In this document: positions 33,515 through 44,739 of the stretch, piece by piece | Numbering within the stretch: position 1 is the stretch's first letter | Layout: each line of letters opens with the position of its first letter | Origin: Haemonchus contortus | Taxonomy: Eukaryota > Nematoda > Chromadorea > Rhabditida > Trichostrongylidae | Length of the DNA stretch: 64,000 bases | Assembly: GCA_000469685.2 (NCBI GenBank) | Contig: LS997564.1 | Span: forward strand, 18,689,615-18,753,614 | Direction of reading: 5' to 3' | Made by a program: the position numbers and the translations under genes | The notes under the pieces: model-generated | Database searches by the model: none | What the model saw: only the letters and a program-made list of their open reading frames with translations | What the model was told of the DNA's origin: nothing

Positions 33515-36500
33515 TCACTGCAGCTGCGAGTATTTTGTAGGAGTCAGAATTCTAGACTGCATCGTCTTGATAAGTGGAACTGAAAAACCAATAATTGTAG
33601 CAATATTGCTGTTTATGAACATCACTACTTCGGTATACAACTCATTTCTGATGCATTACACCTTCCTTCAAACATCAAATTTATACGGTAACTGCCTATC
33701 ATCAATGTATTTTCGCCACGACTCTCCTTTTGCAACACTGGATCGATTTATACCTTTTGTATCCACACAGCTGTACCCACTCGTGTGTGTTTGTAGAGCC
33801 TGCGGGTGCGGTTGGTATCCTGCGCATGGACTTGGCTCAGTCAAAAGCTTGCATTCGAGTGACTAGGAAGAATCCGGGAAGCGATTCGAGGCCATCATCA
33901 ACTCGAAACTCCTTGTCCACTGTGGGATAATCTGGCTAGTTACCCGGAGTCAACCCATCATACGTATCGAGTCTGGAAAGCTACTCGTGTGTAGAAAACC
34001 CCCTATGCCAAAAACAGTAATATGAATGGCCCTCATTCTTTTGAACACGAAGGAGCCCCCAATATAACAGCGTTGGCTAGGACAGCTCCAGAGAGGTTAA
34101 CGAAATCTCAGGACAAAAACATTCTGTCCGAAATGAGTACTAAGATAGCACTTTCACTACACAAACGTTTTCATCGGAAGCGTGCATCGAAGACTGTTGA
34201 TACGAGCTATGAATGCCAAGTACGACGTCACCGGACTGCCAGAGAAGATACGATAAGGCATCGCCTGCTGCTGTTCGAGACCGGAGAGCTGTTCCTTGGA
34301 ACATGCGACAGTGGAAGCATCCATGTAGGAGTATTCTCGTCAACACACACTTGTTCATGAACAGCGATTCGTGCGAAAGCTTGACAACGCAAATTGGACG
34401 TTTGTGTTTGAGAAGATATGGCTGGTTTTAACAATCTTCCTGTCTATGCGCCGACATCGAGCTACGGAAAAGAAGAGCTGGAAGAGTTCTAAACAGATCT
34501 GGAGACGCTCCACGGAGAAGACCATCGGTCATCGTCGGTGATTTCAACAGCAACATTGGCCCTGGCGGATGCGTTTAAGAGCTACTATCAAGACTCAAGG
34601 GACGGAATCGAATGAGCATGGTTCTGTTCGAGTTTATCAATATCGACCCACACTATGCATGATAGTTCGCTATTACAGAGGCCCTTTTATTCGCAATTAA
34701 CATGGTACCACTCGGTGGACAATTCCATAATGAACTAGAGCACATCATCTTCAATCCGAAATTTTGCCTGACTGACGTCACAGTTGTTCCGAAGTTCAAT
34801 ACGAGATTAGACCATCGTCTACTCCGCACTAGACTGTTTTCTGCGCATGGAGAGAGAGCCGTGGCATTCAGGAAATGAAGCCTCATGACCTCTATCAACT
34901 AATTCGCTTCATTTGCGAGTTTAAAGGAAGCAATCGATAACATAGATTAAGAATACAATCGGCTTGTTGAACATCTTCACGATAGTAGTAGAAAAGCGAG
35001 AGTCTACAAGTCGCCAAGAGAGGTGTCTCCTCAAAGACTCTCGAGATGATACGCCAGCCTGGAATCACGCAAGCCAGCAATCATCAACAAACTTCCGAAC
35101 TTTCAAGCTATGATGAGAAGCGATAAAGGAAGACCAGGAAGAGAAGAAAGCAGCAATTATGGCAAAGCAATTATGACTCATCTACCTGTCTACCAACATT
35201 TTGGGTAAGACGTACACTCCAGTTCCTCCAGTTCTCCCTTCCAGCATTCGACATGATTCGACATGCTATCACGTCGATGAAGATTTGTACACCGTCCCGT
35301 CCCGACAGCTTCAATCGCTAGGCTCTTCCGCGGTACCTGTCGGAATGCAAAGTGCGTACGTCGTGAAAAACTAGCGAAACTGTGTCGCTGTATAAGAAGG
35401 GAAATCGTGAGGATTGGCAACTATCGCCCAATCTGCCTGCTGTTTAATCTACAACCTTTTCGCACGCGTCGTTCTGAACGACAGCAAGTAGGGTTTTGCA
35501 CATATTTCAATACAATCAGTCACATCCACGCCGTTACAGGACTCACTGAAGTATCGCGAGAATACAGGATGCCGTCATGGCTGTCGTTCATCGATATGAA
35601 AAGGGTCTTTGATACTGCCGAGACAGAGGCGGTGCTTGGAGCCTCGGGAAAAAAGGGTGCTCCTTCTTTACATTCTAGAACGCTTCATTATCTCTACAAC
35701 TTCATGACCAGGATTTCGCCATTTTATAAAGAAGTCATCATCAACGTGAAGTGAGGCTAGTTTTTCATCGGAAATTGGGAAGACGGTCGACGGTCCCTTC
35801 ATCATATCCGCTTCGAAGACGACATTATGCTTTCCACACTGAACATCGAGCAGGCGGAACGAATGATGACTGAATTCAACAACACTTGTGGGAATATCGG
35901 CTTAAGATTGAAGCTAAGAAAGCCGACGACATGAGAATCGGATTGGCACTGACGTTGCTTTTATGTTGAACAAAACGAACATCTGTGAATGCTTTGGCTA
36001 CGTGCATCTAGAGCGAGAAGTCAAAGTGATGAACGAACTATCTCCGAATCTCTGAGCAGAAGGAAACGCGCCGCGTAGAGAACATCTAAGAATATCGAAG
36101 GAGTAGTGAAGAAGACAAAGATCTAGAGAAGGACAAAGAGCTCATGTTTTCCACACTGCTGCCCTTCCTGCTTTGACTTACGCCTCGGAGACGCGCCGTG
36201 GAAAGGACGATGCTTAAAATTTCTCTATACACGCGAGTGCGGGAAAAATCCAAAGTTCCGAGTTTCGTCAACCAACGAAGATCAGGAGTATTGTTGCTTA
36301 CGCCACGGAATTGAAGATTAGACGGGCCGTAAACGTATGCGAAGTTTTGAAGACTGTTGGACCAGGACGATTACTGACTGGATCCCTCGGGACGTCGAAC
36401 CCACCCCAGCACGGCCGGCGCGGTGGTCCGATTTTTTCATGACACTCGGAACGAAAGGAGTGCTCTGCCTCATGACCACTCGAGCGGGACGGTCCCCTAC

Positions 36501-39500
36501 ACCAGCATGGATCGCGACAGGACGAGTGCAGACTTTACTGGCGCCCGATCGAGGAAATCGATGATCAACAGGGCGACTCGTGATAGGAAATGTATCCCTC
36601 CATGCATCAATTATTTATGGAACCTTTGATCGAATATTTTGAGTTTAGAGGAACTCATCATAGGAGTAGGAGAACTTTCTGAATTTTGCTTATACCACAT
36701 TATTGAAACATCTAGTTCCTCATCCCGCTTCCCTAAAATTCCCCATATTACACTCAATAACTTTCGCCAAAAAGAACCACACCTTTTGCTGAGGCAGACA
36801 AGAAAAGTATGAAGGGGCTCGATCTAGTCTGAAATCCCTTTTTACCCCCAAATTTCATTTCAACACTACCCGAAAAACTTCAGCTTTCTAAACCACTCTG
36901 CGTTCCGTCCATTCAGTCATGAAAGCTGTACAAGTATCGAATCAATGCTACCAATTTTAGCATTTCCTTACAAGCTGCCCTTTGCAGAAGGCTCGGGAAG
37001 AATTTTGTGAAAAAGTACAGAAAGTCTACCTAGCACCTGGACTCTGAAATATTACAATAGAGAGGTGTGGAACAACAGATACAGCTGACATTCCACTAAA
37101 AACAAACTAGTCCTTCAGAGTCGGCCGCAATCGATACATTCAGGTTCATTGGCCGCTAATCACCTCGCTCCTTCCAAATAGCTCCATTTCCATTCAGAAT
37201 CGCATACATATTCATACGATTTCTCGCGAAAGTTCTCAGATTTTTCAATTTTCCCAAAACGAGTGGTGTTTGCACCGCCCGACTATCGGTCATGTGCAGG
37301 AACTAATATGACTTAATTTTTTTTCTCTAGTTATCTTACGATTAAATAAATGTTATTATCGATATCGCAAGAGAAACAAATATATTACAGTAGAATATAT
37401 AAGAAAGCGAAATACCCGTGTAGGCTACGGTAGCATCCCATCCCGGTTTTGCCCAAGTAGCGTGTCGCGTTTCGTGTCGTGCACACATAGATGGATATGC
37501 CCAGATATGGTAAACAATGTATAATTGGCCGACCTGTAAGTTCAACCGATAATTTTTCCCCGAAAACGAACACCGAAAACCATATGGAAGAAATTCTATA
37601 GTAGTAGAGCAGAAGTAAAGGAGACGGATTAAGCAGACCTGAGAAAAGAAACCGCCGACGTCTTGATTAGCATCACGCCTATAGGTTATGCCTTTTGCCC
37701 AAGCATTGGCCCACTCGATCATCGAACCGGGCTGGAGTGGAGAAAAAAATCATTACTCTGGTAGATGAACGTAAATTCAACTCAGCTTTAAATTTTTGAC
37801 CTCATGAAAAGTTATGATCAGTCAGTATCAGAATTTAACTCTTTCCGTTTATACATAGACTGCCTGCGAAATTTTTTTGCGAATGGAAAAATGGAATAAC
37901 ACAATAAATTAGCAAACATAGTTTGCGTGACTAAAAGTCCATGAAATTATACATTATCTGCTAGATAAAAAGCATTTGGAAAAGAGGCATGTGATGAAAG
38001 TTGACTTACAGTGAGAACGTACGTGCGTAAATCATAGACATGCGTAGGAGCTCGCTTTTCTGGTTCACGCCAGTAGCTGAATGATTTCACAATGGTGTTT
38101 CTGCGACGGTCACAAAGTTTAGCGACTTCGGCATCCGCAGCACAAACAGCACTGTCAGAAGAGTGTAGTTGTATGGCACTGAAACAGTACCACTTAAAAC
38201 CCTGGCTCACAGCCTATCAATTAGATCATAGAAAAAGTAAGAAAAAAAAAACTCCAATATATCTTGGTTAGTCGACTCTACGGCTTCGCGGGATATAGCT
38301 AAGATGAAGAGGAAGAAGAAAGAAAATATAATGTGACAGCAAAATTGAGACTCATTCTAAATCAATGGGGGCGAAAAGAATTAATGAAAATGGGACAAAC
38401 TACTTCACAGGAACATTTGCGCACTGGCGGACATTATAGGAGAGATCAATATTGACATGACATTACTGCACGATGCCTTCTCTTATCTAGCTTACAAAAA
38501 GCTTTCAAACAGTATGAATAATCACATCGCGGAATCTAGTCATCAATGTAAGCAATCCCACAGCAATGATATAGCAAGCGAGACGAAGCAACATTTATAA
38601 CTTTCCCCTAGACGATAGTCAACTGTTGCTGAGGCCGAAAAATTTACATACCCCATGATTACGAGTAGGTGTAGGCGATCGATTATCCATTAACACCTAA
38701 CCATTCCAGCTTCCCATTACCCTTACCTATATCAGGACGATCAATTTGTACACGATAAATATTGAACCTAACGATGAGTAGCAATAACCGTGTGCCTGGA
38801 CAGAAATGAATTTTATTAAACAATGCCAGTACGTGACATTTCAATACCAAGCTGCCTGGTCGCAACGAGCGACTGTGACCAAGCAGCTTCGTCTCGAAAT
38901 GTCATGTGTTGGACTGCGCCTTCAAGACCAAGAAAAACATGCGCAGCGAATGCATCACTGTAGGTCGCCCTCTCCTATTTCTCTCCTTTCACCTTCTTCA
39001 TAACGATAATCGATAACCACGCAACAACCTTTATCGACTCCGATTTCGCTTGTGGAAACGTTCCCAAATATGATCGATTCTTGCTCATACTCTGCATCTT
39101 TCCCCGATTCTTCTTTAGTTCAGCCGGTGTGGGGCACTGGCCTCGAGCTCAGTTAGCGCATGTAATATTTTCACAGGGACACCGTAAGGAGACCGATATT
39201 GCACAGTATATGCAGACACATCACCGTATTCTCTGGGAGTGAGTACATTGGCTTGTTTGAAGAGGCACCGAAACTGCACGGCATGACCCTGGTGCCTATC
39301 ATTGGGCTATAGGTTTGAAGTACAGTAGATTGTTAGATACTCTAATTTGAGCCTCTGCACCAATGATAGGCACAAGAGTTGTTCAAATCACAAATTTCGT
39401 CGAGCAATTCGCTGCGTGCTTCTCCGAACGAGCGAATGTTTTCTCGCTCTATTTTCCAAGTGCTTGAGAAAACAAAATTATGGCTAGAAACAGTGCGAAA

Positions 39501-40123
39501 AGGAAGAGTTACAACAGAAGGCCTACTGCTTTAAGATAGAAAGTGGCGTACCTGTCAACATCTTTGTATCCATTTGTGTGACGCCATAAATGAACGGCTT
39601 GATCCGTCGTCTTACCGTAGGAAACAGTCCATGACCCTACCAAATCAATAGAAGGGGCCTAAAAATCGAACTCCTATTAGAGATGTTGAGCGTTGCCAGA
39701 AAAGGCGTGAAAACAAACTTTTTCATTCAATTGCTTCTTGTAGTTGCCGAAGGCATCCAGATACTTCGCCTTCTGACCAGGGAGGAAGTTGTGTGCTTGA
39801 ATTAAAAAGTTGCTTGCCAATAACAATGCTACTTATATGACTTCAAAACTAGTTCTCACTCGCAAACTCGTAGATGTACTCTGAGGTGCTCAGCAAGCTT
39901 GAGAAGCTTTGTTTGTGCCATCCAGAAGGATCTATTTGCTGGCCGGTCTGAATTGCCCCGCATGAATCGTAGAACAGGGAAAGTCATGAAGCGAATGATG
40001 TTATACTAGTCCTACCAATAATTTACTGATCCAGCCCTGCTGTTGAGGTGGTTTCGGTGTCGGCTCGCCCTCAGTCTTGCCTCCTTCGCCTTTACATGTT
40101 ACAGATGTCGAGAACCTAAACAT
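33515..40123 (-). CDS. NIPSNAP family protein (8 exons, about 265 aa)
   Basis: Minus-strand exons: 40016-40123, 39860-39947, 39719-39795, 39552-39658, 38010-38151, 37639-37731, 37416-37533, 33515-33579. They total 798 nt with all phases compatible. NIPSNAPs are mitochondrial proteins linked in mammals to mitophagy signalling. Family hallmarks are GWISKLL near the N-terminus, YIYEFATHNFLPGQK, LVGSWTVSYG, AVHLWRHTNGY, SYWREPEKR, VYDLRTYVL, GSMIEWANAWAKGI, QDVGGFFSQVGQLY, HIWAYPSM and a final exon with VPLIKTMQSRILTPTKY. Two tandem NIPSNAP (ferredoxin-like) repeats are implied by the family. The proposed start (MFRFSTSVTCKG) has a basic, hydroxylated, targeting-like look. However, a tgtttag acceptor overlaps that ATG, so the true 5' end could differ. 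The last intron (3.8 kb) contains an RTE-like retrotransposon in opposite orientation. Confidence 0.9.
34030..36610 (+). mobile_element. Dead RTE-type non-LTR retrotransposon in the last NIPSNAP intron
   Basis: Frame-broken remains read in order on the + strand: an endonuclease-like part around 34.2-34.65 kb (GTCDSGSIHVGVF, then a YAPTSSYGKEELEEF-like stretch near 34.44-34.50 kb and VGDFNSNIGP near 34.54 kb), then reverse transcriptase near 35.4-35.7 kb (NYRPICLL; QVGFCTYFNTISHIHAVT; SFIDMKRVFDT), then a C-terminal tail near 36.36-36.56 kb (DWIPRDV, ARWSDFF). Several stops and frameshifts separate the blocks, and the YxDD active-site region is not recognisable, so it is a pseudogene. It is antisense to NIPSNAP and accounts for most of that intron. 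Confidence 0.8.
38834..38904. repeat. 71-bp imperfect palindrome in a NIPSNAP intron
   Basis: TGACATTTCAATACCAAGCT and its facing arm (reverse complement TGACATTTCGAGACGAAGCT) pair over about 30 bp with a few mismatches around a small loop. It lies between exons 39552-39658 and 38010-38151. A hairpin-type miniature element is the simplest reading. Confidence 0.6.
39275..39420. mobile_element. Palindromic MITE copy 2 (diverged, in a NIPSNAP intron)
   Basis: ggtgcctatcattgggctat faces ctctgcaccaatgataggca around a centre near 39335. The core matches the copies at 28940 and 60409 (gcgcctat-attgg and ccaatgat-gcg). The outer GC-rich arms are eroded. Confidence 0.55.
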
Positions 40124-40342
40124 TTTATTATTAATTCAATCATTAATATTATAAATACCATCAGATTTGTTAGTATTACTACTCTTACTATAACTATACG
40201 AATACAATCACATCAATGGAACGCATACGCTGTAACAATGAGCAACTTCCTAGCAACTAACTAGCTCCTGATAAGAACTGACTTCACAAACTATTCTGAA
40301 AAAGACTCCACAACATCACGATTCCTAAATAATTATTAATTA

Positions 40343-41230
40343 TTAAGATGAGAGAAAAGAGAAGACAAAAGATGGGATGAGATTCTTGTGACCATCCAGT
40401 TCCGCTTTCTTCACGTCCTCCAGCGAATGCACACCAGTCAACATAAAACAACTTGTAAAGCCGTTCTCATTCGCGAACTGAATGTCCGTATCCAACCGAT
40501 CACCGAACATCACTGTTTTCTTGGGATCAATATGTTGCTTATTCGTTAGGAAATCAGCTATTGGTTTATGAGGCTTTCCAAAAACGGTTGGAATACGACC
40601 AGAAACGGCCCGGACAGCAGCGGAAGTGCATCCAGCTCCTGGAATCACGATTTCTGGGTTTGGTCCGGGAAAAGTGTAGTCTTCGTTGGTCACCAAGAAA
40701 TCGACGTCTCTACGCTTCAGGAAATTGGCAGCTTTCATTATCTTCGGGTAACTAAGATGTGAGTCGTAACTACACACAACCGCTTTCGGTATTATGGACA
40801 AGTCCATATCGTGGATAAAATCGTGGTCCGTATGATCGCTAAGGTAGTCCGGTCCAGTACCAAAACAATGAACGTTGCCTATGCTCTCCAACGTCTTCTT
40901 GAGATTCTCTGTACCTAAAAGATACACTGGCTGCCCAGCGTAGTCCGCTCGATCACGAAAATAGGCAGCCATCACAACTGCAGGATTTATCACATTTTCT
41001 TTGGCGACACCCGAAAACCCGATTTTATTAATCTTAGACATATACTGATCCATAGTTTTCGTCGAATTGTTACTGATGATGAAGACGCGCTTGCCAGCGC
41101 CTAGTAGGGTTGATACAAAATCTATGGCTCCCGGTACTGGTATATCACCCGTCCATAACACTCCGTCAGCATCGAAAAGGAACGTTTCAAACTTCAACAC
41201 ATCCTTTCGTGAGATCGTTGGTGGAGACAT
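40343..41230 (-). CDS. HAD phosphatase, phosphoglycolate/4-nitrophenylphosphatase (PGP) family, intronless, 295 aa
   Basis: Complete reading frame without introns. HAD motifs with a C2-type cap between motifs II and III: I FLFDADGVLW (nucleophile D20, acid/base D22), II FIISNNSTK (S53), III Lys in GKPHKP (about 220), IV FGDRLDTDI (about 245). The PGP family dephosphorylates small phosphometabolites such as 2-phosphoglycolate and glycerol-3-phosphate, usually in the cytosol. Substrate cannot be decided from sequence. An acceptor-like tgatttag ends 4 nt before the ATG. It is 219 bp upstream of NIPSNAP on the same strand, in the order known from C. elegans. Of the three paralogues in the window it is closest to the 56757 copy (shared GVLWxGD motif I, HDF and SYPKIMKA segments). 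Confidence 0.93.
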   Translation of the reverse strand: MSPPTISRKDVLKFETFLFDADGVLWTGDIPVPGAIDFVSTLLGAGKRVFIISNNSTKTMDQYMSKINKIGFSGVAKENVINPAVVMAAYFRDRADYAGQPVYLLGTENLKKTLESIGNVHCFGTGPDYLSDHTDHDFIHDMDLSIIPKAVVCSYDSHLSYPKIMKAANFLKRRDVDFLVTNEDYTFPGPNPEIVIPGAGCTSAAVRAVSGRIPTVFGKPHKPIADFLTNKQHIDPKKTVMFGDRLDTDIQFANENGFTSCFMLTGVHSLEDVKKAELDGHKNLIPSFVFSFLSS

Positions 41231-42145
41231 GTATCTAAATCAACATGATGAAGGTGCAGGTATACGAAACCACATCAATCGTAGAATTAACATTCAGTGG
41301 AATTCAACACCAGTAACAGGCAGAAAACGCTGTTGAATTGCCAATTTTATTGGAAACAAAGGCACAAAGGGAAAATTTGAGAAATTGAAGGGAGAATGGT
41401 GATCCAAGCGTACACTTCGTAAAGCTGGCATTGATCTATAATGTATAAGTCAGAAAAAAAAGCAACCGTCACACAATATATGCAATATCCAGAAAAATTT
41501 ACGCAAACGCTCACTTGGCTGGGTTATGTCGTACAAAAGGCGCTTGTCGAGGCACAAATGTAAGAAGAGAAACCCCCGCTCGATTCATACCTAAAACAAC
41601 CCAAAAACTCGAGAGGTGAGCAGTCAATGAGCGTACCATTATCAAGCATACTGAAACTAACTCTAGTGAAAGTGCCTGATACGCTTACACTGACTCAACC
41701 TCACCCCACTCTAGATAACAAAGGAACGTTTCAAAACGATTAGTCAACTTCGGGACCTCTAGCCCGAACCAATATATAAAATCGATAGAGGCGAAAACAG
41801 AAAATCATCGATAAACATGACTGAGCGAAGACCCCATGGCCAAAACCAAAATAGTTTGGAGAGCAACTTTTCATTCTTTTCAAACTCGATTTCCTCAGAA
41901 ACAAAGAGAAATAGCAGCATCGCAACCGTATAAAACGATGAGAACAACAACGACAACAGAACTAACAAGTGAGATTAACTGCATTTTACTTTCCTCTTAT
42001 GCGTTTCCGCTCCTAAAGGAGAAACCCTACATTCATAACTTGCTAAACAGATGATCGGGGAATAAAATTCGTAGTTCTATCTATTTCATAAACGAAAAAT
42101 ATTAGTAAAAGCTAAACTCAACATAACAGTATGTTACGAAAAACA

Positions 42146-43376
42146 TTAAGAGCTTTCACTTGCGCCATCGCTGCCACCACCACCACCACCGCCGCGGGCC
42201 AAAGGCTGGATAGTCTCAGCATGAAGGTGAGTTTGGCGAGGACTGCGTACACCCTGATCATCCAACTGCCCACCAGTATAATGCAATCGAGCATTAACCA
42301 AAACACGCGTACCTAAAATATAGTTGAAATAATATGTTTGAATGCGCAGAAAATGCATCCTACGCATAGATAACTATCTGGAAAAATTTAAGAGACATTT
42401 AGATAGGAATGAACCTCTTTTAATATTGTTAGCAACGAACTCCGCAGTCCTTCCAAATGCAGTGATCGTATGACGCTCAGTCTGGAACGAACTTTACTCA
42501 AAAAGCTTGGGTGCTTCTGCAAAATGCTTGCTAGCAACGAACAAAAATGTAAAGGAATACAAGCGAAACGAAAAATACATGCTGAAAAAATTTTAAGATA
42601 TCTTGATCAACATCGCTATTTGGTCGCTACGTCACTGCATAATCAAACTATCGGAGCTGTTTATGCGAAATCTCGAATTACAATGAGTTCTCAAATTCCA
42701 ATTTATTAAATCATGTTTAGATTAGTTCTCAGACAGCAAAAAACTTTTCACTTTTCAATGGATGGAACATCTGTCTCATTTCTAATATCGTTACGTACTC
42801 TATTGCCTCTTCCAAAACGCAGAGTTTCCAAATTCGTCCTAATTTTTTTCTGACTACCTGACAACGGCGCAGGAAAGTTGCAAGGTGCCAGAAAAACTTT
42901 TACCTGATCTCTGTATTCCCCATTGGCTAAGCGCTGCCTCGAATTCGTAATAACATTAACTATAGCGTACGGCCGATCATTCTTGGCTGTTTTGAACACA
43001 GGATCATTAGCAACGCCGCCAATTATTTCGACTCTGTTCAAGCTGAAAAGCATTTACTGCTGGATCAAAATGAAGCACTTGCAATCGGGAAGGAGAAGAG
43101 GATAAAAATTGGTACCTGTACGCATGTGCTCTCCTCTCCTGAGGTGGATTCTCCGCAAACAAAGCTTCAACCTTAAAATAATTATATAACACGAGCATGG
43201 AATTATGATATCGCACCACCCATCAGGCCCTATGAATAAAACTAAAAGTGCAACATCTAGTGGAAAATTACCTCTTTCTTCGTAGGTTGTTCAGCTGATC
43301 TTGAGGCTGAAAGGGAAAAGCCCCGAGAGGCTAGTCGTGAAACAACGGAAGTAGCACGCAGCATCTGAATCAACAT
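42146..43376 (-). CDS. mtss-1: Mitochondrial single-stranded DNA-binding protein (5 exons, 173-177 aa)
   Basis: Minus-strand exons: 43272-43376, 43116-43171, 42904-43042, 42415-42481, 42146-42312. The protein coats single-stranded mtDNA during replication. The N-terminus (MLRATSVVSRLASRGFSLSA, start at 43364, or MLIQ four codons earlier) is a classic Arg/Ser-rich mitochondrial presequence. The OB-fold follows: LNRVEIIGGVANDP, NDRPYAIVNVITN, then TERHTITAFGRTAEFVANNIKRG and TRVLVNARLHYTGGQ, matching the SSB family. The tail has seven consecutive Gly followed by an acidic/Ser end, reminiscent of bacterial SSB tails and not typical of vertebrate mtSSB. It is the first of four same-strand genes, 915 bp upstream of the phosphatase. 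Confidence 0.93.
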
Positions 43377-44370
43377 TGAAACATCAGCATCGAGAGGCAG
43401 AGGAAATGAAATGCTAAGGATACTAATGAAACGAGCACATTTACAGCTTTCATAATACAAAACCCTTACATATAGATACATTTCCGTGATATTCAAAAGC
43501 CAGAAAGGAAACTATGGACAACCACACCAAAAAAATCAGCTTAAAAGCGAGCATCGAGGAACCGCACTTTGATTGAACAGACTCACCACATTTCCGTTGA
43601 TCATGTAAGAATGAAAACACATCAAAGATGCCTGGAGACCGAGAGACCTAATCGGGGACCACCGAAGCATAGTTCGCTCCGCAGGCCATTTTGTAAAAAA
43701 AAGTTCGACCGATTTTCGCGTTAGATTCTCCATACGATCATGTATATTCCCCTTTAACAAACCCGCTTTTTAAGAATCAGTGCTTTCCAAATGAAGAAAT
43801 ATTTTGTTTTTAAAGGAAGGATGATGTAATGAGGTGACATTCTGGGACATGTTTTGAGCTGTTTTTAGATTCCTCCGTACACAACTTCCCTGAAAGTCAC
43901 TGCTCAGTATAAAAAAGGATGAAAAAGTACACACAACTACGAGAGTGGACTAAAAAACGATTAAAACCAATTCTAGAACTCCTAAAAGTACGACAAATGC
44001 TCTAAGTTCCCTAGATCCTTGCCTTAGCTGTCAGAGATAGTCGAGGAGAGAGTACGAGAGAGTGCGTGAACAAAGGAGAGACCAGGAGCCCGATACGAGC
44101 CCTTTAATAAACCATGTGAGAATGGTCACATAGGCGGACCTGTTTCGAGGATCAACTAGGGCGACCCTAGGTCAGCATTATGGCATAGCGGGGAACTTTG
44201 TGATTAGCATTTATAATGCCCGTGAGGCTTATTACAAAATGGGCTTCCACACTCAGCAACTCTCCAAGAAAGCCATCGGCGGTGTGGAGAAGTTTACCGC
44301 GGACTATGATGGCCCAAACAAAGTGACCCTAAGTTGTTAAAACTTTGAGCCTTTTGATATTTGTTTGCTT
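43377..44370. other. 5' flank of mtSSB, nothing further recognised
   Basis: It probably holds the promoter of mtSSB and possibly of a following operon, but no specific element can be read. Short reading frames here lack splice signals or family resemblance. Confidence 0.4.
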
Positions 44371-44380
44371 GTACCCATAC

Positions 44381-44720
44381 GTACGTCGGTGAAAATGTAG
44401 TTGGGGGGTGCTAGCGCTCTTTTGTGCTCTGCGTCTCTGACATCGGCGGCAGAGTGCATAGAGATTGCTGGGATGGACTCCTCTCCTTCTTAAGTTAGGG
44501 AGAGGAGCTCCGGGGTGGGAGAGATGATAATCTTGTGCAACAAACTGGGATGGGGTAAGAATTGAACATCCAATTGGTTCACCCACCCCGGAGCTCCTTC
44601 CCTAACTTTTGGAAGGAGAAGAGCTCCGGGATGGGTGAGATGATTAGATAGGGGAAGAAATGAAGAGACGCAGAGCACAAAAGTGCCTGGCACCCCCCAA
44701 CTACATTTTCACCCGTACGT
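44381..44720. mobile_element. Foldback MITE-like element (about 340 bp)
   Basis: The left arm gtgaaaatgtagttgggggg (44390) faces ccccccaactacattttcac near 44710. The pairing continues through cttttgtgctctgcgtctc against gagacgcagagcacaaaag. Internal ggagctccgg and ccggagctcc blocks form a second, nested foldback near 44.5-44.6 kb. No coding capacity. Confidence 0.7.
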
Positions 44721-44739
44721 CAAAAACCAATAGTGTGGG

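Noticed and set aside
34140..34434. Overlapping frames on both strands suggesting a small gene
   Set aside because: They coincide with the decayed endonuclease part of the RTE element.
40561..40762. Two + strand frames inside the phosphatase
   Set aside because: Antisense shadows of a strongly conserved coding sequence. The minus-strand frame has all HAD motifs.
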